Shown: one piece after another, positions 1 to 11,645 of the stretch
Layout: each line of letters opens with the position of its first letter
Numbering within the stretch: position 1 is the stretch's first letter
NCBI RefSeq assembly: GCF_029227915.1
Contig: NC_079877.1
Coordinates: 35,119,851 to 35,183,850, forward strand
Direction of reading: 5' to 3'
DNA from: Hydractinia symbiolongicarpus
Taxonomy: Eukaryota; Cnidaria; Hydrozoa; Anthoathecata; Hydractiniidae
Length of the DNA stretch: 64,000 nt
Program-made: the position numbers and the translations under genes
Notes under the pieces: generated by a model
What the model was told of the DNA's origin: nothing
The model's database searches: none
What the model saw: the letters and a program-made list of their open reading frames with translations, nothing else

Positions 1-406
1 TGAGTTTACTCACAGGGGACTTTCTTTGTATACATTCGACTATACGGGCCAAGCCCGGGATTTAAGGGAAATCGCGGGTTTGCGTTTCCCGGCGATTAAA
101 CCACTTTCATTAAGCGTCTCATCAAAAATGAAAACATTTCTGAAAACTACAAGTCTTATGCGTTTTAGTGGTGAAAAAATAATTTAAAAAATCGTTCGGG
201 AAATGAGTTTACTCCCTGGGTACTTTCTTTGTATACTTTTGATTATACGGGCCGAGTCCGGGGTTTACGGGAAATGGCGGGTTTTAGTTTGCCTGCGATT
301 AAACTTCTTTTTTTCAGCGTCTCATCAAAAATGAAAACATTTTTGAAAACTACAAGTCTCATGCGTTTTAGTGGTGAAAAAAAAATTTAAAAAATCGTTC
401 GGGAAA

Positions 407-1218
407 TGAGTTTACTCCCTGGGTACTTTCTTTGTATACATTCGACTATACGGGCCAAGCCCGGGATATACGGGAAATCGCGGGATTTCGTTTGCCGGCG
501 ATTAAACCTCTTTTATTAAGCGTCTCATCAAAAATGAAAACATTTTTGAAAACTGCAAGTCTCATGCGTTTTAGTAGTGAAAAAATAAATTAAAAATTCG
601 TTCGGGAAATGAGTTTACTCACTGGGTGCTTTCCTTGTATACTTTTGACTATCTGGGCCGAGTCCGGGATTTACGGGAAATCGCGGGTTTTCGTTTGCCG
701 GCGATTAAACTTCTTTTATTCAGCGTCTCATCAAAAATGAAAACATTTTTAAAAACTACAAGTCTCATGGGCTTTAGTGGTGAAATAATAATTTAAAAAA
801 TCGTTCGGGAAATGAGTATACACCCTGGGTACTTTCTTTGTATACTTTTGACTATACGGGCCGAGTTCGGGATTTACTGGAAATCGCAGGTTTTCGTTTG
901 CCGGCGATTAAACTTCTGTTATTCAGCGTCTCATCAAAAATGAAAACAATTTTAAAAACTACAAGTCTCATGGGATTTAGTGGTGAAATAATAATTTAAA
1001 AAATCGTTCGGGAAATGAGTTTACACCCTGGGTACTTTCTTTGTATACTTTTTACTATACGGGCCGAGTCCGGGATTTACGGGAAATCGCAGGTTTTCGT
1101 TTGCCGGCGATTAAACTTCTTTTATTCAGCGTCTCATCAAAAATGAAAACATTTTTGAAAACTACAAGTCTCATGCGTTTTAGTGGTGAAATAATAATTT
1201 AAAAAATCGTTTTGGAAA
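407..1218 (+). repeat. Remnant of the 972-bp HOR (M1-M2-M3-M4 order)
   Basis: Four consecutive 203-bp units match, in order, the full-length members of the HOR found at 9659-14610. M1 has CATTCGAC, GGATATACGG and ACTGCAAG. M2 has CACTGGGTGCTTTCC and CTATCTGGGCC. M3 has TGAGTATACACCC and GAGTTCGGG. The M4-like unit has TTTACACCC. The short S1 unit that normally closes the HOR is absent. This places the HOR type on both sides of the triplicated block. Confidence 0.8.
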
Positions 1219-3814
1219 TGAGTTTACTCACAGGGGACTTTCTTTGTATACATTCGACTATACGGGCCAAGCCCGGGATTTAAGGGAAATCGCGGGTTTG
1301 CGTTTGCCGGCGATTAAACCACTTTCATTAAGCGTCTCATCAAAAATGAAAACATTTCTGAAAACTACAAGTCTTATGCGTTTTAGTGGTGAAAAAATAA
1401 TTTAAAAAATCGTTCGGGAAATGAGTTTACTCCCTGGGTACTTTCTTTGTATACTTTTTACTATACGGGCCGAGTCCGGGATTTACGGGAAATCGCAGGT
1501 TTTCGTTTGCCGGCGATTAAACTTCTTTTATTCAGCGTCTCATCAAAAATGAAAACATTTTTGAAAACTACAAGTCTCATGCGTTTTAGTGGTGAAATAA
1601 TAATTTAAAAAATCGTTTTGGAAATGAGTTTACTCACAGGGGACTTTCTTTGTATACATTCGACTATACGGGCCAAGCCCGGGATTTAAGGGAAATCGCG
1701 GGTTTGCGTTTGCCGGCGATTAAACCACTTTCATTAAGCGTCTCATCAAAAATGAAAACATTTCTGAAAACTACAAGTCTTATGCGTTTTAGTGGTGAAA
1801 AAATAATTTAAAAAATCGTTCGGGAAATGAGTTTACTCCCTGGGTACTTTCTTTGTATACTTTTGATTAAACGGGCCGAGTCCGGGGTTTACGGGAAATG
1901 GCGGGTTTTAGTTTGCCTGCGATTAAACTTCTTTTTTTCAGCGTCTCATCAAAAATGAAAACATTTTTAAAAACTACAAGTCTCATGCGTTTTAGTGGTG
2001 AAAAGATAATTTAAAAAATCGTTTTGGAAATGAGTTTACACCCTGGGTACTTTCTTTGTATACTTTTTACTATACGGGCCGAGTCCGGGTTTTACGGGAA
2101 ATCGCAGGTTTTCGTTTGCCGGCGATTAAACTTCTTTTATTCAGCGTCTCATCAAAAATGAAAACATTTTTGAAAACTACAAGTCGCATGCGTTTTAGTG
2201 GTGAAATAATAATTTAAAAAATCGTTTTGGAAATGAGTTTACTCACAGGGGACTTTCTTTGTATACATTCGACTATACGGGCCAAGCACGGGATTTAAGG
2301 GAAATCGCGGGTTTGCGTTTGCCGGCGATTAAACCACTTTCATTAAGCGTCTCATCAAAAATGAAAACATTTCTGAAAACAACAAGTCTTATGCGTTTTA
2401 GTGGTGAAAAATTAATTTAAAAAATCGTTCGGGAAATGAGTTTACTCCCTGGGTACTTTCTATGTATACTTTTGATTATACGGGCCGAGTCCGGGGTTTA
2501 CGGGAAATGGCGGGTTTTTGTTTGCCTGCGATTAAACTTCTTTTTTTCAGCGTCTCATCAAAAATGAAAACATTTTTAAAAACTACAAGTCTCATGCGTT
2601 TTAGTGGTGAAAAGATAATTTAAAAAATCGTTTTGGAAATGAGTTTACTCACAGGGTACTTTCTTTGTATACTTTTGACTATACGGGCCGAGTCCGGGAT
2701 TTACGGGAAATCGCAGTTTTTCGTTTGCCGGCGATTAAACTTCTTTTATTCAGCGTCTCATCAAAAATGAAAACATTTTTAAAAACTACAAGTCTCATGG
2801 GTTTTAGTGGTGAAAAAATAATTTAAAAAATCGTTCGGGAAATGAGTATACACCCTGGGTACTTTCTTTGTATACTTTTGACTATACGGGCCGAGTTCGG
2901 GATTTACGAGAAATCGCAGGTTTTCGTTTGCCGGCGGTTAAACTTCTTTTATTCAGCGTCTCATCAAAAATGAAAACATTTTTAAAAACTAGAAGTCTCA
3001 TGGGATTTAGTGGTGAAATAATAATTTAAAAAATCGTTCGGGAAATGAGTTTAGACCCTGGGTACTTTCTTTGTATACTTTTGACTATACGGGCCGAGTT
3101 CGGGATTTACGGGAAATCGCAGGTTTTCGTTTGCCGGCGATTAAACTTCTTTTATTCAGCGTCTCATCAAAAATGAAAACATTTTTGAAAACAAAAAGTC
3201 TCATGCGTTTTAGTGGTGAAAAAATGAATTAAAAAATCGTTCGGGAAATGAGGGCCAAGCCAGGGATTTACGGGAAATCGCGGGTTTCGTTTGCCGGCGA
3301 TTAAACCTCTTTCATTAAGCGTCTCTTCAAAAATGAAAACATTTTTGAAAACTACAAGTCTCATGCGTTTTAGTGGTGAAAAAAAAATTTAAAGAATCGT
3401 TCGGGAAATGAGTTTACTCCCTGGGTACTTTCTTTGTATACTTTTGAATATACGGGCCGAGTCCGGGGTTTACGGGAAATGGCGGGTTTTAGTTTGCCTG
3501 CGATTAAACTTCTTTTTTTCAGCGTCTCATCAAAAATGAAAACATTTTTAAAAACTACAAGTCTCATGCGTTTTAGTGGTGAAAAGATAATTTAAAAAAT
3601 TGTTTTGGAAATGAGTTTACACCCTGGGTACTTTCTTTGTATACTTTTTACTATACGGGCCGAGTCCGGGATTTACGGGAAATCGCAGGTTTTCGTTTGC
3701 CGGCGATTAAACTTCTTTTATTCAGCGTCTCATCAAAAATGAAAACATTTTTGAAAACTACAAGTCTCATGCGTTTTAGTGGTGAAATAATAATTTAAAA
3801 AATCGTTTTGGAAA
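1219..3814 (+). repeat. Segmental duplication, copy 1 (2,596 bp)
   Basis: This block matches 5642-8034 unit by unit. Shared private marks include AAGTCGCATGCG (near 2184 and 6607), TTTCTATGTATAC (near 2458 and 6881), TTTTGAATATACGG (near 3444 and 7664) and AAATTGTTTTGG (near 3597 and 7817). The offset is 4,423 bp at the left end and 4,220 bp from 2843 onward. The change is explained by loss of one 203-bp monomer in copy 2. Part of it (1828-3408) recurs a third time at 8238-9818. Confidence 0.9.
3249..3408 (+). repeat. Short monomer variant S1 (160/161 bp)
   Basis: TGAG is followed directly by GGCCAAGCCAGGG. Against the 203-bp unit, positions 5-46 (42 bp) are missing, including GTATAC and the CTATAC arm. 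Early copies lose one more T (GCGGGTTTCG) and are 160 bp; later ones (GCGGGGTTTCG) are 161 bp. Their 3' half carries CCTCTTTCATTAAGCGTCTC followed by TTC instead of ATC. The preceding full-length unit usually carries AAAACAAAAAG and AAAAAATGAATT, so variant and partner travel together. Other verified starts are 7469, 9659, 12667, 14611, 15786, 16918, 17890, 38066, 40012, 40376 and 56669. I count about 50 short units in all. Confidence 0.93.
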
Positions 3815-5641
3815 TGAGTTTACTCACAGGGGACTTTCTTTGTATACATTCGACTATACGGGCCAAGCCCGGGATTTAAGGGAAATCGCGGGTTTGCGTT
3901 TGCCGGCGATTAAACCACTTTCATTAAGCGTCTCATCAAAAATGAAAACATTTCTGAAAACTACAAGTCTTATGCGTTTTAGTGGTGAAAAAATAATTTA
4001 AAAAATCGTTCGGGAAATGAGTTTACACCCTGGGTACTTTCTTTGTATACTTTTTACTATACGGGCCGAGTCCGGGATTTACGGGAAATCGCAGGTTTTC
4101 GTTTGCCGGCGATTAAACTTCTTTTATTCAGCGTCTCATCAAAAATGAAAACATTTTTGAAAACTACAAGTCTCATGCGTTTTAGTGGTGAAATAATAAT
4201 TTAAAAAATCGTTTTAGAAATGAGTTTACTCACAGGGGACTTTCTTTGTATACATTCGACTATACGGGCCAAGCCCGGGATTTAAGGGAAATCGCGGGTT
4301 TGCGTTTGCCGGCGATTAAACCACTTTCATTAAGCGTCTCATCAAAAATGAAAACATTTCTGAAAACTACAAGTCTTATGCGTTTTAGTGGTGGAAAAAT
4401 AATTTAAAAAATCGTTCGGGAAATGAGTTTACTCCCTGGGTACTTTCTTTGTATACTTTTGATTATACGGGCCGAGTCCGGGATTTAAGGGAAATCGCGG
4501 GTTTGCGTTTGCCGGCGATTAAACCACTTTCATTAAGCGTCTCATCAAAAATGAAAACATTTCTGAAAACTACAAGTCTTATGCGTTTTAGTGGTGAAAA
4601 AATGATTTAAAAAATCGTTCGGGAAATGAGTTTACACCCTGGGTACTTTCTTTGTATACTTTTTACTATACGGGCCGAGTCCGGGATTTACGGGAAATCG
4701 CAGGTTTTCGTTTGCCGGCGATTAAACTTCTTTTATTCAGCGTCTCATCAAAAATGAAAACATTTTTGAAAACTACAAGTCTCATGCGTTTTAGTGGTGA
4801 AATAATAATTTAAAAAATCGTTTTGGAAATGAGTTTACTCACAGGGGACTTTCTTTGTAAACATTCGACTATACGGGCCAAGCCCGGGATTTAAGGGAAA
4901 TCGCGGGTTTGCGTTTGCCGGCGATTAAACCACTTTCATTAAGCGTCTCATCAAAAATGAAAACATTTCTGAAAACTACAAGTCTTATGCGTTTTAGTGG
5001 TGGAAAAATAATTTAAAAAATCGTTCGGGAAATGAGTTTACTCCCTGGGTACTTTCTTTGTATACTTTTGATTATACGGGCCGAGTCCGGGGTTTAAGGG
5101 AAATCGCGGGTTTGCGTTTGCCGGCGATTAAACCACTTTCATTAAGCGTCTCATCAAAAATGAAAACATTTCTGAAAACTACAAGTCTTATGCGTTTTAG
5201 TGGTGGAAAAATAATTTAAAAAATCGTTCGGGAAATGAGTTTACTCCCTGGGTACTTTCTTTGTATACTTTTGACTATACGGGCCGAGTTCGGGATTTAC
5301 GGGAAATCGCAGGTTTTCGTTTGCCGGCGATTAAACTTCTGTTATTCAGCGTCTCATCAAAAATGAAAACAATTTTAAAAACTACAAGTCTCATGGGATT
5401 TAGTGGTGAAATAATAATTTAAAAAATCGTTCGGGAAATGAGTTTACACCCTGGGTACTTTCTTTGTATACTTTTTACTATACGGGCCGAGTCCGGGATT
5501 TACGGGAAATCGCAGGTTTTCGTTTGCCGGCGATTAAACTTCTTTTATTCATCGTCTCATCAAAAATGAAAACATTTTTGAAAACTACAAGTCTCATGCG
5601 TTTTAGTGGTGAAATAATAATTTAAAAAATCGTTTTGGAAA

Positions 5642-8034
5642 TGAGTTTACTCACAGGGGACTTTCTTTGTATACATTCGACTATACGGGCCAAGCCCGGG
5701 ATTTAAGGGAAATCGCGGGTTTGCGTTTGCCGGCGATTAAACCACTTTCATTAAGCGTCTCATCAAAAATGAAAACATTTCTGAAAACTACAAGTCTTAT
5801 GCGTTTTAGTGGTGAAAAAATAATTTAAAAAATCGTTCGGGAAATGAGTGTACTCCCTGGGTACTTTCTTTGTATACTTTTTACTATACGGGCCGAGTCC
5901 GGGATTTACGGGAAATCGCAGGTTTTCGTTTGCCGGCGATTAAACTTCTTTTATTCAGCGTCTCATCAAAAATGAAAACATTTTTGAAAACTACAAGTCT
6001 CATGCGTTTTAGTGGTGAAATAATAATTTAAAAAATCGTTTTGGAAATGAGTTTACTCACAGGGGACTTTCTTTGTATACATTCGACTATACGGGCCAAG
6101 CCCGGGATTTAAGGGAAATCGCGGGTTTGCGTTTGCCGGCGATTAAACCACTTTCATTAAGCGTCTCATCAAAAATGAAAACATTTCTGAAAACTACAAG
6201 TCTTATGCGTTTTAGTGGTGAAAAAATAATTTAAAAAATCGTTCGGGAAATGAGTTTACTCCCTGGGTACTTTCTTTGTATACTTTTGATTATACGGGCC
6301 GAGTCCGGGGTTTACGGGAAATGGCGGGTTTTAGTTTGCCTGCGATTAAACTTCTTTTTTTCAGCGTCTCATCAAAAATGAAAACATTTTTAAAAACTAC
6401 AAGTCTCATGCGTTTTAGTGGTGAAAAGATAATTTAAAAAATCGTTTTGGAAATGAGTTTACACCCTGGGTACTTTCTTTGTATACTTTTTACTATACGG
6501 GCCGAGTCCGGGATTTACGGGAAATCGCAGGTTTTCGTTTGCCGGCGATTAAACTTCTTTTATTCAGCGTCTCATCAAAAATGAAAACATTTTTGAAAAC
6601 TACAAGTCGCATGCGTTTTAGTGGTGAAATAATAATTTAAAAAATCGTTTTGGAAATGAGTTTACTCACAGGGGACTTTCTTTGTATACATTCGACTATA
6701 CGGGCAAAGCACGGGATTTAAGGGAAATCGCGGGTTTGCGTTTGCCGGCGATTAAACCACTTTCATTAAGCGTCTCATCAAAAATGAAAACATTTCTGAA
6801 AACTACAAGTCTTATGCGTTTTAGTTGTGAAAAATTAATTTAAAAAATCGTTCGGGAAATGAGTTTACTCCCTGGGTACTTTCTATGTATACTTTTGATT
6901 ATACGGGCCGAGTCCGGGGTTTACGGGAAATGGCGGGTTTTTGTTTGCCTGCGATTAAACTTCTTTTTTTCAGCGTCTCATCAAAAATGAAAACATTTTT
7001 AAAAACTACAAGTCTCATGGGTTTTAGTGGTGAAAAAATAATTTAAAAAATCGTTCGGGAAATGAGTATACACCCTGGGTACTTTCTTTGTATACTTTTG
7101 ACTATACGGGCCGAGTTCGGGATTTACGAGAAATCGAAGGTTTTCGTTTGCCGGCGGTTAAACTTCTTTTATTCAGCGTCTCATCAAAAGTGAAAACATT
7201 TTTAAAAACTAGAAGTCTCATGGGATTTAGTGGTGAAATAATAATTTAAAAAATCGTTCGGGAAATGAGTTTAGACCCTGGGTACTTTCTTTGTATACTT
7301 TTGACTATACGGGCCGAGTTCGGGATTTACGGGAAATCGCAGGTTTTCGTTTGCCGGCGATTAAACTTCTTTTATTCAGCGTCTCATCAAAAATGAAAAC
7401 ATTTTTGAAAACAAAAAGTCTCATGCGTTTTAGTGGTGAAAAAACGAATTAAAAAATCGTTCGGGAAATGAGGGCCAAGCCAGGGATTTACGGGAAATCG
7501 CGGGTTTCGTTTGCCGGCGATTAAACCTCTTTCATTAAGCGTCTCTTCAAAAATGAAAACATTTTTGAAAACTACAAGTCTCATGCGTTTTAGTGGTGAA
7601 AAAAAAATTTAAAGAATCGTTCGGGAAATGAGTTTACTCCCTGGGTACTTTCTTTGTATACTTTTGAATATACGGGCCGAGTCCGGGGTTTACGGGAAAT
7701 GGCGGGTTTTAGTTTGCCTGCGATTAAACTTCTTTTTTTCAGCGTCTCATCAAAAATGAAAACATTTTTAAAAACTACAAGTCTCATGCGTTTTAGTGGT
7801 GAAAAGATAATTTAAAAAATTGTTTTGGAAATGAGTTTACACCCTGGGTACTTTCTTTGTATACTTTTTACTATACGGGCCGAGTCCGGGATTTACGGGA
7901 AATCGCAGGTTTTCGTTTGCCGGCGATTAAACTTCTTTTATTCAGCGTCTCATCAAAAATGAAAACATTTTTGAAAACTACAAGTCTCATGCGTTTTAGT
8001 GGTGAAATAATAATTTAAAAAATCGTTTTGGAAA
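5642..8034 (+). repeat. Segmental duplication, copy 2, one monomer shorter
   Basis: This is the second copy of the 1219-3814 block, 2,393 bp, exactly 203 bp shorter. The missing unit corresponds to 2640-2842 of copy 1 and 9050-9252 of copy 3. At the junction sits the hybrid monomer 6860-7062. Confidence 0.9.
6860..7062 (+). repeat. Chimaeric monomer at a 203-bp deletion
   Basis: The 5' part matches the monomer at 2437 (TTTCTATGTATAC, TTTTTGTTTGCCTGCG, CTTTTTTTCAGC). The 3' part matches the next monomer, 2640 (CATGGGTTTTAGTGG, AAAAAATAATTT, GTTCGGG, rather than CATGCG, AAAAGATAA and GTTTTGG). The switch lies between about unit positions 108 and 160. The paralogues at 2437/2640 and 8847/9050 keep both parents, so this is a deletion in copy 2, as expected from one unequal exchange. 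Confidence 0.88.
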
Positions 8035-8237
8035 TGAGTTTACTCACAGGGGACTTTCTTTGTAAACATTCGACTATACGGGCCAAGCCCGGGATTTAAG
8101 GGAAATCGCGGGTTTGCGTTTGCCGGCGATTAAACCACTTTCATTAAGCGTCTCATCAAAAATGAAAACATTTCTGAAAACTACAAGTCTTATGCGTTTT
8201 AGTGGTGGAAAAATAATTTAAAAAATCGTTCGGGAAA

Positions 8238-9818
8238 TGAGTTTACTCCCTGGGTACTTTCTTTGTATACTTTTGATTATACGGGCCGAGTCCGGGGTTT
8301 ACGGGAAATGGCAGGTTTTAGTTTGCCTGCGATTAAACTTCTTTTTTTCAGCGTCTCATCAAAAATGAAAACATTTTTAAAAACTACAAGTCTCATGCGT
8401 TTTAGTGGTGAAAAGATAATTTAAAAAATCGTTTTGGAAATGAGTTTACACGCTGGGTACTTTCTTTGTATACTTTTTACTATACGGGCCGAGTCCGGGA
8501 TTTACGGGAAATCGCAGGTTTTCGTTTGCCGGCGATTAAACTTCTTTTATTCAGCGTCTCATCAAAAATGAAAACATTTTTGAAAACTACAAGTCTCATG
8601 CGTTTTAGTGGTGAAATAATAATTTAAAAAATCGTTTTGGAAATGAGTTTACTCACAGGGGACTTTCTTTGTATACATTCGACTATACGGGCCAAGCACG
8701 GGATTTAAGGGAAATCGCGGGTTTGCGTTTGCCGGCGATTAAACCACTTTCATTAAGCGTCTCATCAAAAATGAAAACATTTCTGAAAACTACAAGTCTT
8801 ATGCGTTTTAGTGGTGAAAAAATAATTTAAAAAATCGTTCGGGAAATGAGTTTACTCCCTGGGTACTTTCTATGTATACTTTTGATTATACGGGCCGAGT
8901 CCGGGGTTTACAGGAAATGGCGGGTTTTTGTTTGCCTGCGATTAAACTTCTTTTTTTCAGCGTCTCATCAAAAATGAAAACATTTTTAAAAACTACAAGT
9001 CTCATGCGTTTTAGTGGTGAAAAGATAATTTAAAAAATCGTTTTGGAAATGAGTTTACTCACAGGGTACTTTCTTTGTATACTTTTGACTATATGGGCCG
9101 AGTCCGGGATTTACGGGAAATCGCAGTTTTTCGTTTGCCGGCGATTAAACTTCTTTTATTCAGCGTCTCATCAAAAATGAAAACATTTTTAAAAACTACA
9201 AGTCTCATGGGTTTTAGTGGTGAAAAAATAATTTAAAAAATCGTTCGGGAAATGAGTATACACCCTGGGTACTTTCTTTGTATACTTTTGACTATACGGG
9301 CCGAGTTTGGGATTTACGGGAAATCGCAGGTTTTCGTTTGCCGGCGATTAAACTTCTTTTATTCAGCGTCTCATCAAAAATGAAAACATTTTTAAAAACT
9401 AGAAGTCTCATGGGATTTAGTGGTGAAATAATAATTTAAAAAATCGTTCGGGAAATGAGTTTACATCCTGGGTACTTTCTTTGTATACTTTTGACTATAC
9501 GGGCCGAGTTCGGGATTTACGGGAAATCGCAGGTTTTCGTTTGCCGGCGATTAAACTTCTTTTATTCAGCGTCTCATCAAAAATGAAAACATTTTTGAAA
9601 ACAAAAAGTCTCATGCGTTTTAGTGGTGAAAAAATGAATTAAAAAATCGTTCGGGAAATGAGGGCCAAGCCAGGGATTTAAGGGAAATCGCGGGTTTCGT
9701 TTCCCGGCGATTAAACCTCTTTCATTAAGCGTCTCTTCAAAAATGAAAACATTTTTGAAAACTACAAGTCTCATGCGTTTTAGTGGTGAAAAAAAAATTT
9801 AAAAAATCGTTCGGGAAA
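8238..9818 (+). repeat. Segmental duplication, copy 3 (1,581 bp)
   Basis: This third copy corresponds to 1828-3408 at an offset of 6,410 bp (4,220 + 2,190). It keeps TTTCTATGTATAC near 8868 and the undeleted monomer at 9050 with GCAGTTTTTCG. It also keeps the short unit at 9659. Downstream it runs straight into the M1 member of the 972-bp HOR rather than into the copy-1 continuation. Confidence 0.85.
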
Positions 9819-10630
9819 TGAGTTTACTCCCTGGGTACTTTCTTTGTATACATTCGACTATACGGGCCAAGCCCGGGATATACGGGAAATCGCGGGATTT
9901 CGTTTGCCGGCGATTAAACCTCTTTTATTAGGCGTCTTATCAAAAATGAAAACATTTTTGAAAACTGCAAGTCTCATGCGTTTTAGTAGTGAAAAAATAA
10001 TTTAAAAATTCGTTCGGGAAATGAGTTTACTCACTGGGTGCTTTCCTTGTATACTTTTGACTATCCGGGCCGAGTCCGGGATTTACGGGAAATCGCGGGT
10101 TTTTGTTTGCCGGCGATTAAACTTCTTTTATTCAGCGTCTCATCAAAAATGAAAACATTTTTAAAAACTACAAGTCTCATGGGCTTTAGTGGTGAAATAA
10201 TAATTTAAAAAATCGTTCGGGAAATGAGTATACACCCTGGGTACATTCTTTGTATACTTTTGACTATACGGGCCGAGTTCGGGATTTACGGGAAATCGCA
10301 GGTTTTCGTTTGCCGGCGATTAAACTTCTTTTATTCAGCGTCTCATCAAAAATGAAAACATTTTTAAAAACTACAAGTCTCATGGGATTTAGTGGTGAAA
10401 TAATAATTTTAAAAATCGTTCGGTAAATGAGTTTACACCCTGGGTACTTTCTTTGTATACTTTTGACTATACGGGCCGAGTCCGGGATTTACGGGAAATC
10501 GCAGGTTTTCGTTTGCCGGCGATTAAACTTCTTTTATTCAGCGTCTCATCAAAAATGAAAACATTTTTGAAAACAAAAAGTCTCATGCGTTTTAGTGGTG
10601 AAAAAATGAATTAAAAAATCGTTCGGGAAA
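9659..10630 (+). repeat. 972-bp higher-order repeat, copy 1
   Basis: There are five units: S1 (160 bp), M1, M2, M3 and M4 (203 bp each). M1 has CATTCGAC, GGATATACGG, CGCGGGATTTCG and ACTGCAAG. M2 has CACTGGGTGCTTTCC and CTATCCGGGCC. M3 has TGAGTATACACCC and GAGTTCGGG. M4 has TTTACACCC, AAAACAAAAAG and AAAAAATGAATT. The M4 marks precede each S1 unit. The same order recurs at 12667 and, rearranged, at 13639. Confidence 0.9.
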
Positions 10631-10682
10631 TGAGGGCCAAGCCAGGGATTTACGGGAAATCGCGGGTTTCGTTTGCCGGCGA

Positions 10683-10686
10683 TTAA
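10683..10686. repeat. TTAA target-site duplication, left
   Basis: TTAA lies immediately 5' of the left inverted repeat, at monomer position 96-99 of the host unit. The same four bases follow the right end at 12153-12156. The related empty unit at 13639 has a single TTAA there. Because TTAA is palindromic, a TA duplication with the inverted repeats one base longer fits the data equally well. Confidence 0.85.
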
Positions 10687-10704
10687 GGTAGCGGTATGGT
10701 AAAT
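10687..10704 (+). repeat. Left terminal inverted repeat (18 bp)
   Basis: GGTAGCGGTATGGTAAAT pairs perfectly with 12135-12152. Three bases further in, TAC (10708-10710) also matches the mirrored right end if a 3-bp gap is allowed. Beyond that the two subterminal regions do not match by eye. Confidence 0.95.
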
Positions 10705-10710
10705 AATTAC

Positions 10711-11645
10711 TTTTTTTTTACATTTTTTTTTTTTAAGGAACATTTTACTATTAAAACTGCTCTTTCCAATGAACTAATTTTTATTCCAAAATGTTTCCTC
10801 AAAATTGAAGGATTTAGCGTTACAAAATATTCCACTCCATATGTCTTTGCTCTGGCGATCAAATATTTCTGTGCACGAAGTGAGTTATGACTCACGTTTA
10901 CTAAAAATAATGTGACTTCAGCATTGAGAACTTTCTGTTTACGCTATATTTATGCATAAGGTGTGAGACATAAGCGAGACAAAAAGCACTGGAAAAAAGT
11001 TAAATTATATAATATAGCATTTCGTCATTTTTTTACGGCATCTTTTAGTGCAGAAATGAACAGGCTGCCATCGTATCTAGATAAAATAAAAATTGAATTA
11101 TTTGAAAGAATGTAAACAAGGTGGAAGCTTGTTTATTGAACAAATCAAAACTGCTTACCCTGCATCTCTCATGTTTTTTCCAACTTCTTCTTCCAACGAA
11201 AAAACATTGCCTGGGTTTCCCTCGCTGTTTTTTTTCTGCAGTGTTTTATTTGCTTTTGCCATTTTTATATTCTTATTGTAACAAATATTTTCACAAAACA
11301 AAAATGAAAGTTGAACAGAATCGTATTCTCGATTATTACATTTCCTGTTTTTGAACATTTATATTCATATTTTACCCTCAAACCCCCTGACGTGAGAAAA
11401 AATATCATCATATTAGAAACAAATGCTTTGAGAATTATTAATTTTGCTTTATTATGACGGGGGCATTCTTATGCAAAAAAAATGTTGAATAAGAGTTCCG
11501 CAAGTTCACTTTAAATAACTAATGAATAATTAAATATTCTCTTTTCAATTTCTTGTAAACAATCACAGGTCGAAAGAAAAAACATCGTTAACGAATATCT
11601 CTGAATAATTTTTTCGTAAAATTTTCGGTTGCGTACTCTTCTTAA
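10711..11645. other. Insertion interior, no gene seen
   Basis: This is AT-rich single-copy-looking DNA with no resemblance to the satellite. Two homopolymer T runs sit just inside the left end. Small ORFs of 62-77 codons overlap on both strands (10696-10895, 11093-11358), which is what random AT-rich DNA gives. None has a recognisable domain. No RNA gene, promoter or terminator could be supported. Confidence 0.7.

Larger units (their letters stand above)
1..10686 (+). repeat. 203-bp satellite array, left segment
   Basis: This is a continuous head-to-tail array of a 203-bp monomer. The TGAG phase mark falls at 1, 204, 407, 610 and so on to 3046 with no slippage (16 x 203 = 3248). It continues through the short monomers at 3249, 7469, 9659 and 10631. 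Monomers differ by scattered substitutions that define subtypes. Types found only in roughly the first 9 kb include one with CACAGGGGAC, ATTTAAGGG and TTTGCG (starts 1, 1219, 1625, 2234, 4221, 5642, 6048, 6657, 8643). Another carries TTTTACTATAC in place of TTTGACTATAC. No inverted monomer was seen. No gene is supported: 203 is not a multiple of three and stops recur in every unit. A centromeric or heterochromatic role is inference from structure only. Confidence 0.98.

Noticed and set aside
3167-3364. Repeated 65-104-codon minus strand frames beginning MRLVVFKNVF
   Set aside because: These are the reverse reading of the same monomer, mostly bridging a full-length and a short unit. They overlap equally open frames on the other strand, show no domain and end at different places with each indel. 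There is no support for coding.
10711-10734. Poly-T runs as the tail of a minus-strand retroposon (SINE/LINE)
   Set aside because: They lie inside perfect terminal inverted repeats with a TTAA duplication, which is a DNA-transposon arrangement. They are simple T runs in AT-rich DNA.
11093-11358. Small ORFs inside the insertion (62-77 codons, both strands)
   Set aside because: They overlap one another on opposite strands in AT-rich DNA. They are low in complexity and have no DDE/DDD or zinc-finger motif. They are too short for a transposase.
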